Origin: Lignipirellula cremea
GTDB lineage: Bacteria; Planctomycetota; Planctomycetia; Pirellulales; Pirellulaceae
Assembly (NCBI RefSeq): GCF_007751035.1
Contig: NZ_CP036433.1
Span: 3,577,001-3,641,000 of the forward strand
Length of the DNA: 64,000 nt
Direction: 5' to 3'
How positions within the stretch are numbered: the stretch's first letter is position 1; every line of letters starts with the position of its first letter. The notes beneath the pieces are model-generated. The model saw nothing but the letters and a program-made list of their open reading frames with translations. It was not told where the DNA came from and searched no databases. Shown here piece after piece: positions 26,314-35,111 of this stretch. The position numbers and the translations under genes are program-made.

Positions 26314-27936
26314 TTACAGCTGAAACCGGCTCGACGAAGCGTTTAACGCCTGGATCCGTTGTTCGATTCCCAGGATCGAATTCTGCGTGGTTTCCGCCGC
26401 AGCGACCGATTGTTTGCTGGCGGCATCGATCTGGCTGATGCTGGCGACCAGCTCTGTGACGCCTTGTTCCTGCTGGCGGGCGCCGGCGTTGATCTGTTTC
26501 ATCGCTTCGGTCGTTTGTTCAATCGCTTCCACAATCTCTTCAAAGGCGTCGCTCACGCGGCGGACAATTTCTGCGGAGCTTTCGGACAGGCGCCCTCCTT
26601 CGCGGATGCGGCTGACGACGGCCTCCATGGATTTCTGGGTGGCGGAGATCAGCGATTCGATGCGTACGGCGGACTGTTTCGATTGGTTGGCCAGTTCCCG
26701 CACCTGGGTCGCCACGACGGCAAAGCCGCGGCCGTTTTCGCCGGCCCGGGCCGCTTCGATCGAGGCATTCAGCGCGAGGAGTTTGGTTTGCTCGGCGACT
26801 TCATTCACGGTAGCGGTGATCTCGCCAATCCGCTGCATCTGGTCGGACAAATCCAGCACGCTTTCGCCGGCCGACTGCGAGTTGGTCCGCACCTGTTCAA
26901 TGCGGGCAGCCGAATCCTGGGTGAGCATGCGCCCCTCGGAGGCTCGCCGGCTGGTTTCCACTGCGGCCTCTTGCACGGCGCGGGCCCGATCGGCGAACTC
27001 CTGCATGGTGGCTTTGAATTCTTCCGCCGTGGCGGTGATTTCATTCAGCGAACTGGCCGTTTCATTCAGGCTGGTCAGTTGCTGCTGGGCGCCGACAGCG
27101 ATCTCGCCGCTGGCTGCGTCGACTTCGCCGGTGAGCACTTTGGATTCGGACAGAAGCGTTCGCAGCGAGCGGGCCATGCGGTTAAAGGCGGTCGCCAGCT
27201 GGCCAATTTCATCGGACGTTTCCACCAGATCGGGCTGAGTCAGGTCGCCCCGAGCGATGGCCTCGGCGTTGCCTGCCATGACCGACAACGGCCGCAGGAG
27301 CATGCTTCCCAGTTTGTGGAAAAAGTAGCCGCCGGCGATCACGCCGATTACCAGAATACTGATCTGGGCGATGAACAGATCACGCTGGGAAGAGCGGGCC
27401 AAATCCCTGGCGTAAGGCCGGAGGGTCACATTCAGAACCGGTTCCATACTTTCGACCGAAGCTCCAATCTCCCGCGCCAAGGCGACCCTTTCCGACAGGG
27501 GGAGCGCTTCGACTGCAGGCAGGCCCAGGCGTCGATAGCTGTTGACCAGTTCGTTGAAGTCGCTGGTGTACACATCGACTTCCTGCTTCAGGCGATCGAT
27601 CTCAACCCGTTGCTCCTCTGGCAAGAGACGCTGCAACGCGGCGATCTGGGTCTGCAGGTCGGTCAGATGTTTCTTGTGCAGTTGGATTGAGGGGCTGTTA
27701 GAGCCTTCGACAAAAAAATCCGCGTTCAAAACATCTCGCAGCAGAAAGTTTTTTTCCGCCTTGCGCATCTGCAGCATGTCGATTAACGCCTGGTCCGACA
27801 GGTTGCCGATTTTCACGGCGTCGCCGGCCGCACTCAGGAAGTACCAGCTAATGGAGATCCAGCCGATCCCCAAAGCGGAAATGACGATAAACCCCGCCAG
27901 GGTTAGTTTGAACAGGAAGCTCTTTTCGCGCAGCAT
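26314..27936 (-). CDS. methyl-accepting chemotaxis protein
   Basis: A 540-residue transmembrane chemoreceptor. TM1 is at about residues 10-34. A periplasmic helical sensor of about 150 residues follows, containing [15 protein letters not shown], reminiscent of the HBM/4HB helical sensors. TM2 is at about 187-206, HAMP at about 207-262 and the signalling domain to the end. The hairpin tip at 379-409 contains [18 protein letters not shown], the CheA/CheW-interacting signature. Gln/Glu-rich heptads typical of methylation helices flank it. There is no CheR-binding pentapeptide at the C-terminus, which ends SSRFQL. The ligand is unknown. No other che gene is in the window, so it feeds a chemosensory system encoded elsewhere. 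Confidence 0.95.
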   Translation of the reverse strand: MLREKSFLFKLTLAGFIVISALGIGWISISWYFLSAAGDAVKIGNLSDQALIDMLQMRKAEKNFLLRDVLNADFFVEGSNSPSIQLHKKHLTDLQTQIAALQRLLPEEQRVEIDRLKQEVDVYTSDFNELVNSYRRLGLPAVEALPLSERVALAREIGASVESMEPVLNVTLRPYARDLARSSQRDLFIAQISILVIGVIAGGYFFHKLGSMLLRPLSVMAGNAEAIARGDLTQPDLVETSDEIGQLATAFNRMARSLRTLLSESKVLTGEVDAASGEIAVGAQQQLTSLNETASSLNEITATAEEFKATMQEFADRARAVQEAAVETSRRASEGRMLTQDSAARIEQVRTNSQSAGESVLDLSDQMQRIGEITATVNEVAEQTKLLALNASIEAARAGENGRGFAVVATQVRELANQSKQSAVRIESLISATQKSMEAVVSRIREGGRLSESSAEIVRRVSDAFEEIVEAIEQTTEAMKQINAGARQQEQGVTELVASISQIDAASKQSVAAAETTQNSILGIEQRIQALNASSSRFQL

Positions 27937-28346
27937 AAGAATCTCAGAGCCGCCATGGCAATTTTAAGGGAAAACTCAGTCAAGATGAGAAGATTCTATC
28001 CCCTGATTGGCCGCTATAAAAGCGAGTGCCTCCGCATCCCGCGACAATTGGAGCATGGCCGAACCGATAAGCGTATTCCCACGGCCGATCCGGTTGTCGC
28101 CAGACGATCAAAAAACGCCTGTGAAGATGAAATTCGCCCCCTTAGCCTGGCATGCCGTGAAGGGTTGAAGGCAACCGAGGGAGAACTCAGTGATCCAGCG
28201 GAGCAGGACGAAAAAAACCGGAAAAAATTTCACAGGGCTGTCCGCACCTTCGTCCAAAAGAAGATTACCTCGACATGGGTTTCGATTTTCGCAGGGCTGC
28301 CTGGGTTGGGCCGCCTTGCTCATGAACGGGATTCGAGGAGAATTCG
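27937..28346. other. divergent intergenic region
   Basis: This is 410 bp between the divergent chemoreceptor and small secreted protein genes, and it must hold both promoters. It is less GC-rich than its neighbours. Short frames in it (27955-28350 plus, 28108-28359 minus) show no family features. No specific promoter was assigned. Confidence 0.45.
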
Positions 28347-28784
28347 ATGAGAAAAGCATTGGTTCTTGCGGGCGCTGCGGTTCTGACTCTCTGTGCCATG
28401 TTGCCGACGGCGGGACGCGCCGAGACGGTATGGCGCACGACCTATCGCTCCCTGGGCGGCGACATCTTTGACGCCAAGGTGGTGATCAACACGAACGGAA
28501 GTACAGGGTATTACGACACCTACGACAATAACGGCAACGTCATTGGCGGCGGCGAGTTGTACAATATCAAGTACCAGAACCTGGGCCAGCAGCCGATCCT
28601 GCGCGGCAACTGGAGCTGGAAAGCAGGCGGCAGCGGCAACTTTGCCTGGAAGCTGAATCCGACGCTGGACCAGTACGAAGGCAACTACAGCGCCACCAGC
28701 GGCGGCGGCGGATTCTGGGACGGCGAACTGACAGGCGGCAGCGGCGGAGCAGCCGGTCAGGGCGGGCCCTTCATCAAAAAGTAA
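28347..28784 (+). CDS. small secreted Gly/Asn-rich protein
   Basis: A 145-residue protein with a clear signal peptide: MRKALVLAGAAVLTLCAM, then cleavage near GRAE. The mature part is rich in Gly, Asn, Tyr and Trp and reads like a small beta-barrel or lipocalin-like sheet (WRTTYRSLGGDIFDAKVV, then LRGNWSWKAGGSG). It ends in a Gly-rich tail. GAGGAG before the ATG gives a strong ribosome site. I do not recognise the family. It stands alone between the chemoreceptor and the zinc-ribbon gene. Confidence 0.82.
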   Translation: MRKALVLAGAAVLTLCAMLPTAGRAETVWRTTYRSLGGDIFDAKVVINTNGSTGYYDTYDNNGNVIGGGELYNIKYQNLGQQPILRGNWSWKAGGSGNFAWKLNPTLDQYEGNYSATSGGGGFWDGELTGGSGGAAGQGGPFIKK

Positions 28785-29011
28785 GGTTCCCGACTGGGAG
28801 CGTTTCGTCAATCGAACGATCGCGTCGCCTCCTCTGGAAGCGGCGCCGACACTCGGGTCGCCATCGCCTTGGCGTCGTCTCGGCCGGGGTGCGGAGAAGA
28901 CGGCTTCGACCAGGATCAGAAACCGGAAACGCCCCGGAGGTCGGCAGGGCGACACGTCGATTGTGACGAGTTCACCGAGTCACCTGCCTGGTACTTCACG
29001 GTAAAGCCGTG

Positions 29012-29563
29012 CTAATCGCGGTAGAACTGGCCGTCACGGAAATCGATCGTCGTTCCCACGAGATCGGGCGCACTGCGACGATCGACCACCAGCGGCAGTC
29101 CGTGTGCCGCCCCCAGCCAGTCGCGTCCGTCGGCGATGGGCGTATCAAACGTTATGGCGATCTCTTTATCGGCTCGGGAAACAGGTTCGATACGCACCGC
29201 CAGGCTCGTTTCAAAATCCCCCTCAAGGTGGCGCCGTCGGATTTCCTCGGCGGCCGAATCGGTGAGGGCGACGACATTGCCAAAGTTGCTGAGCAAGAAC
29301 TCCGATGCCGGCCGGGCCGCTTCTTCAGGACTGGCCAGCGTGGGCGCCGACCAGGCCAGCAGGGTGACAGGATAAGGGCGCCGACAACTCTGGCAACGGA
29401 TCCGCTCCTGGAGTAATTCGCCCTGGCCGAGCGGAATGAAAAACAGATGAAAGCAATCCCGCGTGCGGAGCAGCTCAAATTTCCGTTCGCAATTGCATGC
29501 AGGGCAATGGAAGTCGCCGACTTCCTCCTGCTTTTCTAGCTCGATATTGCCCCAGATTATCAT
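29012..29563 (-). CDS. zinc-ribbon protein fused to a Cys-less HesB/IscA-like domain
   Basis: A 183-residue cytosolic protein. An N-terminal zinc ribbon uses C20-PA-C23 and C57-QS-C60 with the typical FHLFFIPLG between them. The C-terminal 90 residues resemble A-type Fe-S carriers: ALTDSAAEEIRRR at the start, then GLPLVVDRRSAPDLVGTTIDF. None of the three Cys used by IscA to bind iron or clusters is present: the SGC loop is VSRAD and the CGC tail is missing. If homologous, the domain has lost Fe-S transfer and may be structural or protein-binding. It converges on the small secreted protein and lies 21 bp downstream of the lipoprotein gene on the same strand. Confidence 0.75.
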   Translation of the reverse strand: MIIWGNIELEKQEEVGDFHCPACNCERKFELLRTRDCFHLFFIPLGQGELLQERIRCQSCRRPYPVTLLAWSAPTLASPEEAARPASEFLLSNFGNVVALTDSAAEEIRRRHLEGDFETSLAVRIEPVSRADKEIAITFDTPIADGRDWLGAAHGLPLVVDRRSAPDLVGTTIDFRDGQFYRD

Positions 29564-29584
29564 TGGTTTCGCGCGTCCTTTGGT

Positions 29585-30010
29585 TCATTCATCCCCAAGG
29601 GAAGTCTTATCCGCCATGACCCGCTGCAACTGCAGCGTGGTGTTGTCTTCCACCTTGAGTTCCATCTGATTCTCTTCGAATCGCAGGATGTGATAGGACA
29701 ACGAGACATTGGGGGTGTCGCGTATGCGCAGTTCGATGATACAGCCCTTGCGCAGCCGCCAGCGACCCTGGCTGGGAAGGTCTTCGGTCGAGGCAAAGCC
29801 GCCGTCTTCGCGGAGACTGATGGACATGTCGGGACCTGATTTCCAGAAGCCAATCAGATCCGATCGGTTGACTTTTATATCTGATTCAAGGGGCGATTCG
29901 ACCTGCGGAGGGGCGGTAGTTTGAGGCGGTAAAGTCGGTTCCTGGCAACCAAGGCAGCCCCACCAGGAAAAGGCCACAATTCCCAGAAGGGAATGAGTGA
30001 AGAGTTTCAT
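29585..30010 (-). CDS. predicted lipoprotein, 141 residues
   Basis: Signal peptide with Cys at 19 and 22 in WGCLGCQEP. CLGC gives a plausible lipobox with acylation at Cys22. A Pro/Thr-rich linker follows, then a compact domain (LIGFWKSGPDMSISLREDGGF and onward) that reads like the lipocalin-like fold common in small bacterial lipoproteins. GAGGA 4 bases before the ATG supports the start. It precedes the zinc-ribbon gene by 21 bp, so the two probably form an operon. No specific family was recognised. Confidence 0.8.
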   Translation of the reverse strand: MKLFTHSLLGIVAFSWWGCLGCQEPTLPPQTTAPPQVESPLESDIKVNRSDLIGFWKSGPDMSISLREDGGFASTEDLPSQGRWRLRKGCIIELRIRDTPNVSLSYHILRFEENQMELKVEDNTTLQLQRVMADKTSLGDE

Positions 30011-30246
30011 TGAGTCCTCGTAAAGACGAAAGCGAACGCTTCAGCCCTGCTCCATAACGAGGCTTGAAGTCTAGCCGGCGCCAGGCAGGTCCGTCAAGTT
30101 TGACTCGCAATTTCAAACGTCTGCGGAAATCCCGGAAACACGTTTCGCCTCTGGCAATGTGGTGCGCTGGTTCCTGGCGGATATAATTAGAGGTCAGTCA
30201 TCCGTCGTTTCCTGCCTTCCCCCCTTTCCCTTCGACACGACTCGCC

Positions 30247-31710
30247 ATGCATCCTGACCCCTCGCTGGAACAGCAACAGTCGCTTACTCGTCGGGCTCTC
30301 TTTCAGCAGGGAGCGGTCGGACTGGGCGCGGCCGCTTTGTCGTCGTTACTGGGAGGTTCCGCCCAGGCGGAGCCAGAAACTCGCGTCGGTGGATTGCCGC
30401 AACTGCCGCATTTTCCGCCCAAAGCAAAGCGGGTGATCTACCTGTTCATGAACGGCGCCCCGACCCATGTCGACCTGTTCGACTACAAGCCGAAGCTCAA
30501 GGAGCTGCACGGCCAGCCCGTGCCTGAATCGTATATCAGCAACAAACGTTTCAGCACCATGACGGGCAACGCCCAGGGGAAGCTGCTGCTGGGACCGATC
30601 GAACCCTTCCGCCAGCGCGGCGCCAGCGGTTCCTGGGTCAGCGAGTTGCTGCCGCATACGGCGGCGATCGCCGACGATCTGTGCTTTGTCAAAAGCCTGC
30701 ATACCGAAGCGGTCAACCATGCGCCGGCGATTACGTTCTTTCTGACCGGTTCTGAAATGGCGGGACGGCCCAGCCTGGGCTCCTGGCTGACGTACGGTCT
30801 GGGGAACGCGACCGAGAACCTGCCCGGCTTCTGCGTGATGACGTCGATCAGCAAGGACACCACCTGTGGGCAGATCTTTTACGATTATTACTGGGGCAGC
30901 GGATTCCTGCCCAGTCGCTTTCAGGGCGTCAAGTTTCGGGCCGGCGGCGATCCGGTGCTGTATCTGTCCAGCCCGCCCGGCATGAGTCGCCCTGTCCGAC
31001 GGGGTATGCTCGACGATCTGGCCGAACTGAATGAAATCCAACAGGCGGAAATCGGCGATCCGGAGATTGCCGCACGCATCTCGCAGTACGAAATGGCGTA
31101 CAAAATGCAGGCCAGCGTGCCGGAGCTGACCGACCTGTCCGACGAACCGCAGCATGTGCTGGACCTGTATGGACCGAACGTGCTGGAACGCGGATCGTTT
31201 GCCTACAATTGCCTGATGGCCCGGCGTCTGGCGGAACGGGGCGTGCGGTACACGCAGCTGATGCACGCCGGCTGGGACCAGCATGGCAGCATTACGACCG
31301 AGCTGTACGCGCAGTGCCGGGACACCGATCAGCCTTCGGCCGGCCTGGTGCAGGACCTGAAGCAGCGAGGCATGCTCGACGACACCCTGGTAATCTGGGG
31401 CGGAGAGTTTGGCCGCACGCCGTTTCTGCAGGGTTCGCTCGACAACCGGCCGAAGTGGGGCCGCGATCATCATCCGTATGCCTTTACCAGCTGGCTGGCC
31501 GGCGGCGGCGTGAAGCCCGGTATCAGCTATGGCGCCTCTGACGATCTGGCGATCGATGTGGTGGAGAATCCGGTGCACGTGCATGACTTCCAGGCGACCT
31601 TGCTGCATCTGCTGGGGATTGACCATGAGCGTCTGACGTATCGCTTCCAGGGACGCCGTTATCGCCTGACCGACGTGCACGGCCACGTGGTGCGCGATAT
31701 CCTGGCCTAG
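30247..31710 (+). CDS. DUF1501 protein with Tat leader (second copy)
   Basis: A 487-residue DUF1501 protein of a different subgroup from the one at 17.1 kb. The Tat leader is LTRRALFQQGAVGLGAAAL, ending near GSAQA. Motifs are VIYLFMNGAPTHVDLFDYKP, the LMHAGWDQHG segment and WGGEFGRTPFLQG followed by GRDHHP, all in the expected order. It stands alone, without an adjacent PSCyt1/PSD1 gene. The usual partner of this subgroup may be elsewhere or lost. ATG at 30247 gives the leader directly. Confidence 0.92.
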   Translation: MHPDPSLEQQQSLTRRALFQQGAVGLGAAALSSLLGGSAQAEPETRVGGLPQLPHFPPKAKRVIYLFMNGAPTHVDLFDYKPKLKELHGQPVPESYISNKRFSTMTGNAQGKLLLGPIEPFRQRGASGSWVSELLPHTAAIADDLCFVKSLHTEAVNHAPAITFFLTGSEMAGRPSLGSWLTYGLGNATENLPGFCVMTSISKDTTCGQIFYDYYWGSGFLPSRFQGVKFRAGGDPVLYLSSPPGMSRPVRRGMLDDLAELNEIQQAEIGDPEIAARISQYEMAYKMQASVPELTDLSDEPQHVLDLYGPNVLERGSFAYNCLMARRLAERGVRYTQLMHAGWDQHGSITTELYAQCRDTDQPSAGLVQDLKQRGMLDDTLVIWGGEFGRTPFLQGSLDNRPKWGRDHHPYAFTSWLAGGGVKPGISYGASDDLAIDVVENPVHVHDFQATLLHLLGIDHERLTYRFQGRRYRLTDVHGHVVRDILA

Positions 31711-31896
31711 CCCACGTCGGGAAGCGGTCTTGCTCTACGCACCTGCGAAGGGGCGATCGAACCGGAGATGTGACGCCGGACCGTTCCGCCTGTCGGTGTC
31801 TTCGGTTGAAATGTCCCCCTGAGAAGTAGTCCTGGTCACGGCGCCTTGCCGCGTTGAGTGCTTTTGCGGAAACTTCCTGTTCACCCGGAATCTGAT

Positions 31897-33630
31897 ATGC
31901 GATGCTCTGTTCTTTTGCGAATTATTGCTGCGTGCCTTATGACAGAACCTGTCACTTCCCTGGCTGACGACCTTCAGGCGATTGGCCCCGGCTATGAACG
32001 CGATGCGGGCCAGCCGCGGCAAAGCCGCTCAGTAACGGTGGCCCGCCATGGCATGGCGGCGACGAGCCATCCGGGAGCGGCCCAGGCTGGCATTGATCTG
32101 CTCCGCCAGGGAGGCAATGCGGTCGACGCGGCGATTGCGGTGAACGCCATGCTGGGCGTCGTGGAGCCAATGAGTTGCGGCATCGGCGGCGACCTGTTCG
32201 TGATTTACTGGGACGCCAAAACGAAAAAACTGTACGGACTGAACGCCAGCGGCCGCAGCCCGTATTCGCTCAACCGGCAGGTTTTCGCCGAACGCGGACT
32301 CACGTCGATTCCCGACGAAGGCCCGCTCAGCTGGTCGACGCCCGGCTGTGTCAGCGGCTGGCAGACGCTGCAGCAACGCTTTGGCAAACTGAGTTTCGCC
32401 GAGTCGCTGGCGCCTGCGATCACAGTGGCTGAAGAAGGCTTTCCGGTGACCGACGTCATCGCCGGTTACTGGAAGTCGGGGCAAAAAACGCTGCGCAAGT
32501 ATCCCGATTCGGCACGGACCTTTCTGGTCGACGGCAAGGCGCCAAAATTCGGGCAGATGTTTCGCAATCCCCACCTTGCCGCCACATACCGGCAGCTGGC
32601 GGCTGAGGGAGCCGACGCATTTTATCGCGGTTCGATCGCTGAGCGACTGGCCGCGTTCAGTCAAAAGCAGGGCGGTTTTTTGACGATCCGCGACCTGCAG
32701 GATCATACCGACGACTGGGTGCAGCCGGTCTCCACCGACTACCGCGGCTATACAGTCTGGGAGTTGCCGCCAAACGGCCAGGGAATCGCCGCTCTGCAGA
32801 TGCTGAATGTGCTGTCGGGCTATGATGTCGCCAAACTGGGGCCCGGTAATCCGGAATGGCTGCATCTGCTGCTCGAAGCGAAGAAGCTGGCGTTTGCCGA
32901 TCGCGCTAAATTTTACGCCGATCCGGCTTTCAATCGCTTGCCGACCGACGAACTGATCTCGCAAGAGTACGCGGCAGGGCGCCGGGCGTTGATTGATCCC
33001 GCCCAGGCGGCCGCCGACGTGCCGGCCGGTGATCCGCAACTGCAGAAGGGTGATACGGTCTATCTGACGGTCGTCGATGAAGAACGGAACGTCTGCTCGA
33101 TGATCCAGAGCAACTACTACGGCTTTGGCAGTCGCGTGACGCCGGGCGATCTGGGCTTTGTCCTGCAGAACCGGGGCGCGCTGTTCTCGCTTGACCCGGG
33201 CCACTTCAATACGCTGGAACCGCACAAGCGGCCGTTTCACACGATTATTCCGGCGATGGTCACCAAAGACGATCGTCCCTGGCTATCGTTTGGCGTGATG
33301 GGCGGCGACATGCAGCCGCAAGGGCATGTCCAGATTCTGGTCAATCTGATCGACTTTGGTATGAATATCCAGCAGGCCGGAGACTCCGCCCGGGTAAGGC
33401 ATTTCGGCGGAAATCTGCCAACACGCGATCGAACCGACGGCGTGGGAACGGTCGCGGTGGAAGCGGGCATCTCCCAGGCGGCAATGACCGCCCTGCGAGC
33501 CAAAGGGCATACCGTGATGCGAGCCCGGGGCGGTTTCGGCGGTTACCAGGCGATCCAGATCGACTGGGAGAACAAAGTCCTGCACGGAGCAACCGAGCCC
33601 CGCAAAGACGGCGCCGCCGTCGGCTATTAG
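31897..33630 (+). CDS. ggt: gamma-glutamyltransferase
   Basis: A 577-residue Ntn-hydrolase that is processed into two subunits and transfers or hydrolyses gamma-glutamyl groups, typically of glutathione. ATG at 31897 gives a plausible signal peptide, so the protein is probably periplasmic; a GTG at 31858 is in frame but adds a non-leader extension. The N-terminal part has GNAVDAAIAVNAMLG and GGDLFVIYWD. The new N-terminus after autocleavage should be Thr387 in KGDTVYLTVVD, aligning with TTHYSVVD of E. coli GGT. Ser-rich SMIQSNYYGFG and the C-terminal GGFGGYQAI fit the family. Thr387 is kept although the next residues differ, so activity is likely. A substrate other than glutathione is possible. 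Confidence 0.9.
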   Translation: MRCSVLLRIIAACLMTEPVTSLADDLQAIGPGYERDAGQPRQSRSVTVARHGMAATSHPGAAQAGIDLLRQGGNAVDAAIAVNAMLGVVEPMSCGIGGDLFVIYWDAKTKKLYGLNASGRSPYSLNRQVFAERGLTSIPDEGPLSWSTPGCVSGWQTLQQRFGKLSFAESLAPAITVAEEGFPVTDVIAGYWKSGQKTLRKYPDSARTFLVDGKAPKFGQMFRNPHLAATYRQLAAEGADAFYRGSIAERLAAFSQKQGGFLTIRDLQDHTDDWVQPVSTDYRGYTVWELPPNGQGIAALQMLNVLSGYDVAKLGPGNPEWLHLLLEAKKLAFADRAKFYADPAFNRLPTDELISQEYAAGRRALIDPAQAAADVPAGDPQLQKGDTVYLTVVDEERNVCSMIQSNYYGFGSRVTPGDLGFVLQNRGALFSLDPGHFNTLEPHKRPFHTIIPAMVTKDDRPWLSFGVMGGDMQPQGHVQILVNLIDFGMNIQQAGDSARVRHFGGNLPTRDRTDGVGTVAVEAGISQAAMTALRAKGHTVMRARGGFGGYQAIQIDWENKVLHGATEPRKDGAAVGY

Positions 33631-33652
33631 GCCGTATCGCTTTGACGGCCTA
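33628..33652. terminator. hairpin spanning both stop codons
   Basis: TAGGCCGT and ACGGCCTA form an 8 bp stem with a 9-base loop. The left arm contains the ggt TAG and the right arm contains the stop of the minus-strand gene. It could serve as a shared bidirectional terminator, although no T-run follows. Confidence 0.45.
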
Positions 33653-34522
33653 CGGGAAGAGGAAGTAGAAGCCCGAGACCACGCCGGCCTGCACCAGCGT
33701 GGGCCAGACCTTGAGCGGGATCGACTCGCGGACCAGCGGAGCGTGGCTGCCGGGCCGATAGTGCCCCAGCGTATAGATCGAGGCGGTCGGACGATCGAGA
33801 GCGGTCAGGTACGGCATGATCGGGAAACGGGAGAAAAAGTGCGCCCCGGAAATGATCGGCTGCAGCACCGGGCCGGCCGTCTGGCCGTGCCGTTCCAGCA
33901 TCGCTTCTTCGAAGTAAAGCGGCGTGTGCCAGACCGCAGGCGCTTCCCAGGTAAAGGCAACCTCCGACCAGTCGCGCTGCATGCCCAGGCTGTGCATGTA
34001 CGTCGGCATGGCGTCAAAGGCGGCAGCGGCGAAGTCCGTCGGATAGTCGCCCGGCGAAGAGGCGATGACCGCGCTGACCTGGCCGATCGGCTTGAAGCCG
34101 TGCCCGTTTAGCACCGAAGGTTCGTCGCTGGGGAGGGAAGAAATCCCAGGCGGCTCCGGCAGGTACGGGTTCAGCGGGCGCGAATTCAGAATGGGCGTCG
34201 GCGGACCGGGAACCAGATGAAACTGAACCGGTTGCACCTGCGCGTCCACGCGGGTGTCAAAGCGCTCGAACCGCTCGCCAAGGTCCGCGCTGGAGCGGGC
34301 GTCTACCTGGCTGCGGCTGGTCGGGTTGACGATGGCGTCGTGCTGGGGAGTCGGTAAATGTTCGCCTGGCGTCAGCGGTGGGGCTGCGAAAGTACGGGGG
34401 CTAGTGAACTCGATCCGGTTGGCCGGGGCGGCGGAAGTCGGCAGCGGTTCGTCCGCTAGCAGGAAAGCCGGGCTCAACGCTAGCAAGCTGCAGCCAAGCA
34501 TGTTTCGCAGAACACGGGTCAT
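33650..34522 (-). CDS. secreted protein of a planctomycete-type family, function unknown
   Basis: A 290-residue protein with a signal peptide (MTRVLRNMLGCSLLALSPAF, then cleavage near LLADE). A Pro-rich low-complexity region follows at about residues 25-130. The C-terminal domain has the recurring stretch WEAPAVWHTPLYFEEAMLER followed by GQTAGPVLQPIISGAHFF and a Tyr-rich end. From memory, similar PLYFEE..LER proteins occur in many Pirellulales, but I know no function. A weak hydrophobic segment near the end could be a strand or anchor. It converges on ggt, with the two stops within 25 bp. Confidence 0.75.
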   Translation of the reverse strand: MTRVLRNMLGCSLLALSPAFLLADEPLPTSAAPANRIEFTSPRTFAAPPLTPGEHLPTPQHDAIVNPTSRSQVDARSSADLGERFERFDTRVDAQVQPVQFHLVPGPPTPILNSRPLNPYLPEPPGISSLPSDEPSVLNGHGFKPIGQVSAVIASSPGDYPTDFAAAAFDAMPTYMHSLGMQRDWSEVAFTWEAPAVWHTPLYFEEAMLERHGQTAGPVLQPIISGAHFFSRFPIMPYLTALDRPTASIYTLGHYRPGSHAPLVRESIPLKVWPTLVQAGVVSGFYFLFP

Positions 34523-35111
34523 CGCCCACCCCTCTTTTTAACCTCGGTCGTTACAAGTGCACTCATCCCTATTCGTCCTGCGATGGGTGTCCTCTGCATA
34601 AAAGGTTGAATTGGCGCAATCGTTCTGATGAGAAATCCCATGAAAGAGTTTCCGTTGATTTTTCCGATCCGGGCTGGCGGCACGTATTTTGCGCGGTTTT
34701 CAGACCGGCTTGCGCCGGATACGGCCGTTCTGGCTGGAGCGATGAATTTCCAGGTTCATTGGCGAAACGGCGAATCGGAGGCGCGTAAAAGTTGACGGAC
34801 TGGGGGGGCTGCGACAATAATGGAACGGTTCCCTTCTCTCTTCGCACACGCTGGTCACGGAGCGGTCGCCCGGTTTTCTCTCCAGGAAAGTCGGCATGGT
34901 GCGAAGGACGCTAAGCACAATACCAGTTTGGTGTTACGCGTTATTGTCTGGGGTGCAGGACCGACAATTCGACCAGTTTTTATCGCACCATCAGGACGGC
35001 GTCTGGCCGTTCCCCTGTGGCGATTGAGCCCCCGGTCTATCGCCAGGGCGCTTTTGACACCCGCTGTAAATGCCCTGGCTGCCGCCTGGCGGCGCCTCAA
35101 GGAAACCACCC
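34523..35111. other. intergenic region upstream of the giant gene
   Basis: This is 589 bp between the divergent secreted-protein gene and the giant surface protein. Short frames here have no recognisable product. It contains one candidate sigma-70-like promoter (34792-34821), leaving an untranslated leader of almost 290 bases if used. Confidence 0.5.
34792..34821 (+). promoter_or_regulatory. candidate promoter for the giant surface protein
   Basis: TTGACG and AATAAT, each five of six matches to the sigma-70 consensus, are 18 bases apart. Direction and place fit the giant gene, but planctomycete promoter consensus is poorly known. Confidence 0.3.

Noticed and set aside
27955-28350. Plus-strand frame between the chemoreceptor and small secreted protein
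   Set aside because: Basic, low-pattern translation. It overlaps the promoter region and the strong start of the next gene.
33052-33075. Suspicion that gamma-glutamyltransferase lacks its catalytic Thr because TTH reads TVY
   Set aside because: The nucleophile is the first Thr of TTH, which is kept here as Thr387. Only the following residues differ.
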